Assembly: GCA_000720845.1 (NCBI GenBank)
Contig: JODU01000026.1
Location: 20,715-84,714 of the forward strand
Source of the DNA: Kitasatospora aureofaciens
Lineage (GTDB): Bacteria; Actinomycetota; Actinomycetes; Streptomycetales; Streptomycetaceae
DNA length: 64,000 nucleotides
Direction of reading: 5' to 3'
Position numbers and translations under genes: made by a program. Of this stretch, positions 58,022 to 64,000 are shown in pieces; the first letter of the stretch is position 1, and every line of letters starts with the position of its first letter. Below the pieces are notes generated by a model. The model did not search any database and was not told the origin of the DNA. It saw only the letters and a list, made by a program, of their open reading frames with translations.

Positions 58022-58191
58022 TTGTTTGCCTCCTCGTCAGGGTGCCGCCACATGCGAGCGTCCCGCACGCGGCGTGGTGCGGGAAGGGGGAACGACCCGA
58101 TCAGGCCACGACCTGAAGCGTTCCGACCGCCCGAGTACCGCCTTCCGGGCGATCGTGGCGCCGCCGGGTCACACCCGTCCCGCCGCCAGTC

Positions 58192-59466
58192 TCATGGATG
58201 CCCCGTCAGGCGGGCGTGAAGCGAGCGGGCCGAGGCGTCGGTGAGGGAGGCGATCTGGTCGACGATCACCCGTTTGCGCGCCCGGTCGCCGTCGGCCGCG
58301 TCGAACAGGGCGCGGAACTGGGGGTCGAGTCCGTCGGGTGCGCGGGCGGTCAGCGCCTCGGCCAGCTCCGCGACGACGATCCGCTGGTCGGCGCGGAGCC
58401 GCTCCTGCTCGGTGCGCTGCATGACGTAGCGGACGGCGACCGCCTTGAGGACGGCGCACTCCATGCGGGTCCCGCGGGGCACCACCAGTTCGGCGGTGTA
58501 CCGGGTGAGCCGGCCGCCGCCGTACGCCGCCCGGGTGGCGGCCTCGGCGGCCAGGCAGAAACGGCCGATGAGCTGGCTGGTGGCGTCCTTCAGCCGCGCC
58601 TGGGCGACCGCGGAGCCGTCGTAGCCGTGCGGCCACCAGTCCTGGGCGAGGAGCCGGTCGAGGGCGGCGGCGAGTTCGGCGTGGTCGGTGCCGGCCGGGA
58701 CGTAGCGGCCGACGGCGGCCTCGAAGACCGCCTCGCGCTCGGGGTCGGCGAGCAGGCAGTTCGGGTCGACGTGACCGGCGTGCAGGCCGTCCTCGACGTC
58801 GTGCACGGAGTACGCCACGTCGTCGGCCCAGTCCATGACCTGGGCCTCGAAGCAGGTGCGGGCGTCGGGGGCGTCCTTGCGGAGCCATTCGAAGACGGGG
58901 CGGTCGTCGTCGTACACCCCGAACTTGGGCGAGAGCGGGTCGTGCGGGTGGGCGCCGCGCGGCCACGGGTACTTGGTCGCGGCGTCGAGCGTGGCGCGGG
59001 TGAGGTTGAGCCCGACGGAGCCGTCCTCGGTGAACCGCTTGGGCTCGATGCGGGTGAGCAGGCGGAGGGACTGGGCGTTGCCCTCGAAGCCGCCGCAGTC
59101 CTCGGCGAAGGCGTTGAGCGCCTGTTCGCCGTTGTGTCCGAAGGGCGGGTGGCCGAGGTCGTGCGCGAGGCAGGCCGCCTCCACGAGGTCCGGGTCGCAG
59201 CCGAGGGCGGCGCCCAGCTCCCGGCCGACCTGGGCGCACTCCAGGGAGTGCGTGAGGCGGGTGCGGGGGCTGGCGTCCCAGACGGGGCTGCCCTCCCCCG
59301 GCGCGACGACCTGTGTCTTCCCGGCGAGGCGGCGCAGCGCGGAGGAGTGCAGGATGCGGGCGCGGTCGCGCTGGAAGGCGGTGCGGCCGGGGCGTTTGTC
59401 GGGTTCGGGGGCGTAGCGGGCCACTGATGCGGGGTCGTACGGGGTGGGGGGTGCGGTGCCTTCCAT
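58192..59466 (-). CDS. dgt: dGTP triphosphohydrolase / HD-domain dNTPase
   Basis: A 424-residue HD-domain protein. Metal ligands appear in RTRLTHSLECAQVGRELGAA and ACLAHDLGHPPFGHNGEQAL, with a further Asp in VMDWADDVAYSVHDVEDGLH. The family hydrolyses dNTPs, typically dGTP, to the nucleoside and triphosphate, and so controls the dNTP pool. Actinobacterial members are close to dnaG, as here. The start is ATG at 59466. Length and motifs match the dGTPase-like type 2 subfamily. Confidence 0.93.
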   Translation of the reverse strand: MEGTAPPTPYDPASVARYAPEPDKRPGRTAFQRDRARILHSSALRRLAGKTQVVAPGEGSPVWDASPRTRLTHSLECAQVGRELGAALGCDPDLVEAACLAHDLGHPPFGHNGEQALNAFAEDCGGFEGNAQSLRLLTRIEPKRFTEDGSVGLNLTRATLDAATKYPWPRGAHPHDPLSPKFGVYDDDRPVFEWLRKDAPDARTCFEAQVMDWADDVAYSVHDVEDGLHAGHVDPNCLLADPEREAVFEAAVGRYVPAGTDHAELAAALDRLLAQDWWPHGYDGSAVAQARLKDATSQLIGRFCLAAEAATRAAYGGGRLTRYTAELVVPRGTRMECAVLKAVAVRYVMQRTEQERLRADQRIVVAELAEALTARAPDGLDPQFRALFDAADGDRARKRVIVDQIASLTDASARSLHARLTGHP

Positions 59467-59578
59467 GTCATGAACAGTAAGGGGAAGGTGTGACAGTCGG
59501 GGGCCTGCTCGTCCGCCGGGTTCTGCAGTCGTGCGACCACGGGCCGTCCGTGGCTTGTCGCGCGGTTCCCCGCGCCGC

Positions 59579-60355
59579 TCAGGGGGCGGCCATCGCCAGG
59601 CATTCAGAAGTGCCGCGCGTCTTCCTGGTCTCTTCGTAGCGGCGCAGGAGCAGGTGGGCCATCGACGGGTGGGTGCCCAACGGGGCCGATGCGATCCACG
59701 GGGCCGCCGCCGCGCACTCGGTCGCGAAGCGGCCCGGGGCCGTGAAGCAGGAGGCGACGGCCACTCTGCGGTGGCCCCGGGCGGTCAGCGCGCGCACGGC
59801 CTCCGGGACCGTCGGGGTCGCCGCCGAGGCGTACGCGGGGACAACCGGGACGCCGAGGCGGGTGGCGAGGAGCGCCGCCGTGCGGGCCGTGTCCCTGCGG
59901 GAGGCCGGGGCGCGGGAGCCCGCCGAGGCGAGGACGACGGCGTGTTCCGGGCCCGCGTGCGCGGGCCACCCGGCCTCGGTGAGGCGGTCGTGCAGGGCGT
60001 CGACGAGCAGGGGGTGCGGGCCGAGCGGGGCGGCCACGCGGGTGCGGGCCGGTGCGGCGGCGGCCATCTCCGGGATGTCCCGTCCGACGTGGTGGCCGCG
60101 GCTGAGCAGGAGGGGGACGAGGACCGCCTCCCCGTCGCCGAGGGCGGCCAGGGTGTCGGGGAGGAGCGGGGCGTTCAGTTCAATGTGGCCGAGGTGCACC
60201 GGCAGTCCGGGGCGCAGGGCGCGGACCCGGTCCAGGAGGGCCCGTACGGTGCTGAGCGCGCGGGGGTCGCGGCTGCCGTGGGCGACGACGACCAGGGCGG
60301 GGGTGCCGCCGGTGGCCGCTCTGGTCCTGTTGCTCGTCACTGTCGTCGCCGTCAT
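59579..60355 (-). CDS. Sirohydrochlorin chelatase (CbiX/SirB type)
   Basis: A 258-residue protein with two tandem chelatase-fold halves. The first has VVVAHGSRDPRALSTVRALL (His26) and LVPLLLSRGHHVGRDIP (His88 and His89), the metal-binding histidines of CbiX/SirB. The second half has HAVVLASAGSRAPASRRDTA and lacks the second histidine pair. It inserts iron or cobalt into sirohydrochlorin. With the assimilatory nitrate reductase gene 1 kb away, supply of siroheme for nitrite or sulfite reductase is plausible. Confidence 0.88.
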   Translation of the reverse strand: MTATTVTSNRTRAATGGTPALVVVAHGSRDPRALSTVRALLDRVRALRPGLPVHLGHIELNAPLLPDTLAALGDGEAVLVPLLLSRGHHVGRDIPEMAAAAPARTRVAAPLGPHPLLVDALHDRLTEAGWPAHAGPEHAVVLASAGSRAPASRRDTARTAALLATRLGVPVVPAYASAATPTVPEAVRALTARGHRRVAVASCFTAPGRFATECAAAAPWIASAPLGTHPSMAHLLLRRYEETRKTRGTSECLAMAAP

Positions 60356-60522
60356 GTACCGAGAGTGGCCGCCGGACGTTGCCTCCCGGTTGCGTGGGTG
60401 TCACGGGGATTTTCCGTCGGTTCACACGGCACCGCCCCCCTCGTGTGAGCGATGCCGGGTGAACCGGACGGCCCGCCCGGACGTCCCTGGTGTCAGGGAC
60501 CGACCGAGGAGGGGACCGTTCG

Positions 60523-61209
60523 ATGCGCCGCCCGAGACTTCGCCGCCCGCGCCTGCCGCGCACCCGGAAGGGGCGGCGGCGGCTGGTACGGGCGGTCGTG
60601 GCCGGGTGCGTGCTGGCCCTGCTGCCCGCCACGTGGCTGCGCCTGGTCACGGACGACCGGCTGCGCACCGTCGCCGACGTGCCGCGCACCGAGGTCGCGG
60701 TCGTCTTCGGCGCCGGGCTGTGGGACGGGGAGCCGTCGCCGTACCTCGCGCACCGGCTGGACGCGGCGGCGCGGCTGTACCGGGCGGACCGGATCGAGGT
60801 GGTGCTGGTGACCGGGGACAACAGCCGCGAGGAGTACGACGAGCCGGACGCCATGCGCGCCTACCTGGTCAGGCACGGCGTCCCGGACGGGCGGATCGTC
60901 AGCGACTACGCGGGGTTCGACACCTGGGACTCCTGCGTCCGGGCCAAGCGGATCTTCGGCGTCGACCGGGCGGTGCTGATCAGCCAGGGCTTCCACATCC
61001 GGCGGGCGGTCGCCCTGTGCCAGGAGGCGGGGGTGACGTCGTACGGGGTCGGGGTGGCCGACGAGCACGACGTGACCTGGTACTACGGGGGTGCCCGGGA
61101 GATCCTCGCGGCGGGCAAGGCGGCGCTGGACGCGGTCTTCGAGCCGGACCCGCACTTCCTCGGTCCCCGTGAGCCGGGGGTGGCGCGGGCCCTGGCCGAC
61201 GCCGGATGA
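60523..61209 (+). CDS. SanA/YdcF-like (ElyC, DUF218) membrane-anchored protein
   Basis: A 228-residue protein with an Arg-rich N-terminus, one membrane segment at about 24-42 (AVVAGCVLALLPATWLRLV) and a DUF218 domain: EVAVVFGAGLWDGEPSPYLA, VVLVTGDNSREEYDEPDAMR, YAGFDTWDSCVRAKRIFGV, AVLISQGFHIRRAVALCQEA. SanA-like proteins take part in envelope integrity, and the biochemical activity is unknown. The ATG at 60523 follows GAGGAGGGGA. An in-frame GTG 33 nt earlier is possible. It is divergent from the chelatase gene. Confidence 0.88.
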   Translation: MRRPRLRRPRLPRTRKGRRRLVRAVVAGCVLALLPATWLRLVTDDRLRTVADVPRTEVAVVFGAGLWDGEPSPYLAHRLDAAARLYRADRIEVVLVTGDNSREEYDEPDAMRAYLVRHGVPDGRIVSDYAGFDTWDSCVRAKRIFGVDRAVLISQGFHIRRAVALCQEAGVTSYGVGVADEHDVTWYYGGAREILAAGKAALDAVFEPDPHFLGPREPGVARALADAG

Positions 61210-61261
61210 CGCCTGCCTCACCGCGGCCCGGCGGCGGCGGGGAGGTCGCCGTCCCGGCGGT

Positions 61262-61289
61262 GTAACAGAGCGCCGCCCGGTCGCGTAAC
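61262..61289 (+). promoter_or_regulatory. Possible GlnR-type half-sites upstream of nasA
   Basis: Two GTAAC pentamers (61262-61266 and 61285-61289) are 23 bp apart in the 103-bp gap before nasA. GlnR boxes of Streptomyces use GTnAC half-sites about 22 bp apart with GAAAC between. The GAAAC half-sites are not recognisable here, so this is tentative. Confidence 0.3.
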
Positions 61290-61312
61290 ACGGAAGCCGC
61301 AGGCTGGGCGGC

Positions 61313-63454
61313 ATGCAGAACACCGGCACGCACCGCACCGCCGCCCCGGGCACCGCCACGTCCACGCCCACGCACTGCCCGTACTGCGCCCTGCAGTGCG
61401 GGATGAACCTGACGCCCGTCGAGGGCGGCACCGTCGAGGTGTCCGAGCGGGCGGACTTCCCGGTGAACCGGGGCGCGCTGTGCGGCAAGGGGCGTACCGC
61501 GCCGGAGCTGCTCGCGCCGGGGGCGCGGCTGACCTCGCCGCTGGTGCGGTCGGACGACGGCGCGCTGGTGCCGGCCGGCTGGGACGAGGCGCTGGACCGG
61601 ATCGCCGGGAACCTGGAGCGGACGCGGGCGCGGTACGGCGCGGACGCGCTCGGGGTGTTCGGCGGGGGCGGGCTGACCAACGAGAAGGCGTACGCGCTCG
61701 GCAAGTTCGCCCGGGTGGCACTGGGCACCTCGCAGATCGACTACAACGGACGGTTCTGCATGTCGTCGGCCGCGGCGGCCGGGACCAGGGCGTTCGGACT
61801 CGACCGGGGGCTGCCGTTCCCGCTGGAGGACATCCCGAGGACCGGGTGCGTGATCCTCGTCGGGTCCAACCCGGCGGAGACGATGCCGCCGTCCCTGCGC
61901 TACTTCACCGAGCTGCGGGAGAACGGCGGCACGCTGATCGTCGTCGACCCGCGCCGCACGAAGACCGCCGAGCAGGCCGACCTGCACCTCGCGCCCCGGC
62001 CCGGGACCGACCTCGCCCTCGCGCTGGGCATGCTGCACCTGGTCGTCGCCGAGGGCCGCGTCGACGCGGACTACGTCGAGGAGCGCACCTCGGGCTGGGA
62101 GGAGGCGCGGGCGGCGGCGATGGCGCACTGGCCGGAGTACGTGGAGCGGATCACGGGGGTGTCCGTCCCCGAACTGCGGGAGGCGGTACGGCTGTTCTGC
62201 GCGCCCGAGGCGGCGATGGTGCTCACCGCGCGCGGGCCCGAGCAGCAGTCCAAGGGCACGGACACGGTGGGCGCGTGGATCAACCTGTGCCTGGCGACCG
62301 GGCGGGCCGGGCGGCCGCTGTCCGGGTACGGCTGTCTGACCGGGCAGGGCAACGGGCAGGGCGGGCGCGAACACGGCCAGAAGGCCGACCAGTTGCCGGG
62401 CTACCGCAAGCTGACCGACCCGGCGGCGCGGCGGCACGTCGCCGAGGTGTGGGGCGTGGACCCCGACTCGCTTCCGGGGCCGGGGCGCAGCGCGTACGAA
62501 CTGCTGGACGCGCTGGGCACCGACATCAGGTCGCTGCTGGTGATGGGGTCCAACCCGGTCGTCTCCGCGCCCCGCGCCGCGCACGTCGAGGAGCGGCTGC
62601 GCTCGCTGGACTTCCTCGCCGTCTGCGACGTGGTGCTCTCCGAGACGGCCGAACTGGCGGACGTGGTGCTGCCGGTGACGCAGTGGGCGGAGGAGACGGG
62701 GACCACGACGAGCCTGGAGGGGCGGGTGCTGCTGCGGCGGCGCGCGATCACCCCGCCGGACGGGGTCCGCAGCGATCTTGAGGTGCTGCACGGGCTGGCC
62801 GGGCGGCTCGGCGTGGAGAAGGGCTTCCCGACCGAGCCCGAGGAGGTCTTCGAGGAGCTGCGGCGGGCGAGCGCGGGCGGCCCGGCGGACTACTCCGGGA
62901 TCGGCTACCGCCGGCTGGCGGAGGAGAACGGTGTCTTCTGGCCCTGCCCGGCGCCGGCCGCGGACTCCGCCGACGCCGACGCCGTGCCCCACCCGGGCAG
63001 CCCGCGCCTCTTCCTGGACCGCTTCGCCACCGACGACGGCCGGGCCCGCTTCGTGCCCGTGGCGCACCGGCCGAGCGCCGAGGAACCGGACGACGAGTAC
63101 CCCGTGCTGCTCACCACGGGCCGGGTCGTGGCGCAGTACCAGTCCGGCGCGCAGACCCGGCGGGTGGCCGAGCTGAACGCCGCCGCGCCCGGCCCGTTCG
63201 TGGAGCTGCACCCGCGGCTCGCGGCGCGGCTGGGGGCAGCGGAGGGCGACGAGCTGGCGGTCGTGTCCCGGCGGGGGCGAGCGGTGGCACCGGCCCGCAT
63301 CACCACCGGCATCCGGCCCGACACCGTGTTCATGCCCTTCCACTGGCCGGGCGCGGGCCGCGCCAACACGCTGACCAACCCGGCCCTGGACCCGACCTCG
63401 CGGATGCCGGAGTTCAAGGTGTGCGCGGTGCGGGTGGAGACGGTGGCGCGGTAG
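61313..63454 (+). CDS. nasA: Assimilatory nitrate reductase catalytic subunit
   Basis: A 713-residue molybdopterin enzyme. The N-terminal [4Fe-4S] site uses Cys22, Cys25, Cys29 and Cys57 (CPYCALQC, GALCGKG), and the molybdenum ligand is Cys149 (YNGRFCMSSAAAA). MGD-binding segments are CVILVGSNPAETMPPSLRYF, LLVMGSNPVVSAPRAAHVE and the C-terminal GIRPDTVFMPFHWPGAGRAN. No signal peptide is present, consistent with a cytoplasmic assimilatory enzyme reducing nitrate to nitrite. No C-terminal [2Fe-2S] domain is present. Nitrite reductase genes are not in the window. It ends 6 bp from the convergent next gene. Confidence 0.92.
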   Translation: MQNTGTHRTAAPGTATSTPTHCPYCALQCGMNLTPVEGGTVEVSERADFPVNRGALCGKGRTAPELLAPGARLTSPLVRSDDGALVPAGWDEALDRIAGNLERTRARYGADALGVFGGGGLTNEKAYALGKFARVALGTSQIDYNGRFCMSSAAAAGTRAFGLDRGLPFPLEDIPRTGCVILVGSNPAETMPPSLRYFTELRENGGTLIVVDPRRTKTAEQADLHLAPRPGTDLALALGMLHLVVAEGRVDADYVEERTSGWEEARAAAMAHWPEYVERITGVSVPELREAVRLFCAPEAAMVLTARGPEQQSKGTDTVGAWINLCLATGRAGRPLSGYGCLTGQGNGQGGREHGQKADQLPGYRKLTDPAARRHVAEVWGVDPDSLPGPGRSAYELLDALGTDIRSLLVMGSNPVVSAPRAAHVEERLRSLDFLAVCDVVLSETAELADVVLPVTQWAEETGTTTSLEGRVLLRRRAITPPDGVRSDLEVLHGLAGRLGVEKGFPTEPEEVFEELRRASAGGPADYSGIGYRRLAEENGVFWPCPAPAADSADADAVPHPGSPRLFLDRFATDDGRARFVPVAHRPSAEEPDDEYPVLLTTGRVVAQYQSGAQTRRVAELNAAAPGPFVELHPRLAARLGAAEGDELAVVSRRGRAVAPARITTGIRPDTVFMPFHWPGAGRANTLTNPALDPTSRMPEFKVCAVRVETVAR

Positions 63455-63460
63455 CAGCCG

Positions 63461-63880
63461 TCAGCGCACCGCCCAGTCCCCGCCCTCGACGCGGCGGCCG
63501 CGCGCCCTGAGCCGGCCGGCGACCGCGGGCGCGGCGACGTACACCCAGGCCCGGACGGACGCCCCGTCGCCGTCCCTGACGACCGTCCTGGCCACGCGGT
63601 CGTAGAGGTTGCGCGGATCGCCCGGCGCGTACTCCTCCAGCCGGTCCAGTTCGGCGAGCAGCGCGTCGTACTCCGCCGGCCGGGCGGTGACGATCTCCCC
63701 GCGCACGGTCCCCTCGCCCGCCTCGACGGCGTAGGGGTAGCCGGGCCCCTCGTAGAGCACGGCTCCGTGCAGCCGGGCGGGTTCCTCGGCGCGGACGCGT
63801 CCGCGCAGCAGGGCGTCGTGATTGCGGCCGCCGGGGCGCAGCGTGCCGTAGACGAAGAACGGAAGTCGCGCGGTGTCCAC
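63461..63880 (-). CDS. Gamma-glutamylcyclotransferase-fold protein
   Basis: A 139-residue protein with the diagnostic FFVYGTLRPGGRNHDALL near residue 8, AVLYEGPGYPYAV and the likely catalytic Glu in LAELDRLEEYAPGD. The fold releases 5-oxoproline from gamma-glutamyl compounds, although many bacterial members have other or unknown substrates. The start is GTG at 63880 with GGGGGAGAG about 11 nt upstream. It is convergent with nasA. Confidence 0.88.
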   Translation of the reverse strand: MDTARLPFFVYGTLRPGGRNHDALLRGRVRAEEPARLHGAVLYEGPGYPYAVEAGEGTVRGEIVTARPAEYDALLAELDRLEEYAPGDPRNLYDRVARTVVRDGDGASVRAWVYVAAPAVAGRLRARGRRVEGGDWAVR

Positions 63881-63936
63881 GGAGGGTCATTCTCTCCCCC
63901 CATGCCTCCCGCGATCTTCACCGGAGGACCTATGGA

Positions 63937-63950
63937 CATGACATGTCATG
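63937..63950. promoter_or_regulatory. Perfect 14-bp palindrome near the window end
   Basis: CATGACATGTCATG reads the same on both strands. It sits in A+T-richer DNA (TTTAAA just downstream) beyond the last gene, and could be an operator for a gene starting to the right of the window. Confidence 0.5.
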
Positions 63951-64000
63951 GACCTTTAAACCTGAGTCGACACCGCCCCCTCCCCCCTCTCCCCCAACTC

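Noticed and set aside
63932..64000. Possible new gene starting ATG at 63932 with GGAGG nearby and a TTA codon
   Set aside because: Third codon positions are mostly A or T (ACA, TGT, CAT, GGA, CCT, TTA), unlike coding DNA here, and the ribosome site is too close (4 nt). It looks like promoter DNA.
1..64000. CRISPR arrays, insertion sequences, prophage or a polyketide/NRPS cluster
   Set aside because: No spaced direct repeats, transposase or integrase genes, and no assembly-line enzymes were seen. The malonate genes alone do not make a biosynthetic cluster.

Overview
The window is typical Streptomyces chromosome: very high G+C, strong G/C at third codon positions, frequent GTG/TTG starts, many 4-bp ATGA stop/start overlaps and almost no TTA codons. 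From memory, the gene order resembles the Streptomyces coelicolor core segment carrying the mce locus, matB, mbl, hrdA, dnaG and nasA (roughly SCO2416-SCO2475). I could not run a search to confirm this. No prophage, transposase, integrase or CRISPR array was seen.

Region 1 (1-9250). The head of an mce (lipid/sterol importer) operon runs leftward: an Mkl/MlaF-type ATPase, two YrbE/MlaE permeases, a first MCE protein and the first 13 codons of the next gene. A 650-bp regulatory gap separates it from three rightward genes for secreted proteins, one with a DUF6801-like domain. A PucR-family regulator with two TTA codons follows, so it is probably bldA-dependent.

Region 2 (9291-20340) is plant-polysaccharide use: a secreted GH43 arabinanase, a GH35-like protein that seems to have lost its catalytic residues, and an operon for a sugar ABC importer (binding protein and two permeases, no ATPase) plus a GH51 arabinofuranosidase. 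The GH43 gene and the ABC operon share nearly identical promoters with a LacI-type dyad in the spacer. A membrane-anchored PstS-like protein and a cysteine-free Rrf2 regulator lie between them.

Region 3 (20505-24924) is a compact four-gene cassette: an ImmA/IrrE-like zinc peptidase, two tandemly duplicated MAB_1171c/DUF6545 membrane proteins and an FAD-dependent oxidoreductase. Its function is unknown.

Region 4 (25186-33040) holds an IclR-regulated SMP-30 lactonase, an unrecognised small gene, and a malonate module: matR, matC, matB and a fused carboxyltransferase. A perfect 20-bp inverted repeat lies between matR and matC. After these comes a tiny 19-residue hydrophobic peptide gene with dyad-rich upstream DNA and a perfect 16-bp-stem terminator.

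Region 5 (33070-46895) holds a large secreted subtilase, then a four-gene overlapping or closely spaced module: a trypco2-like protein, a trypsin-VMAP-C-like protein, a MoxR AAA+ ATPase and a 1345-residue SAV_2336-type multidomain protein. It resembles the NTP-dependent conflict systems of multicellular bacteria. The actin-like mbl gene and a GAF-GAF histidine kinase with a degraded ATPase domain follow.

Region 6 (46962-64000) is housekeeping: three tRNA genes (one CAT anticodon, two tandem Asn), a YtxH-like protein, an FGGY kinase, a heterodimeric ABC exporter, an HrdA-like sigma factor, DnaG primase, a ferredoxin-reductase-type flavoprotein, dGTPase, sirohydrochlorin chelatase, a SanA/ElyC-like protein, assimilatory nitrate reductase NasA and a gamma-glutamylcyclotransferase-like protein.
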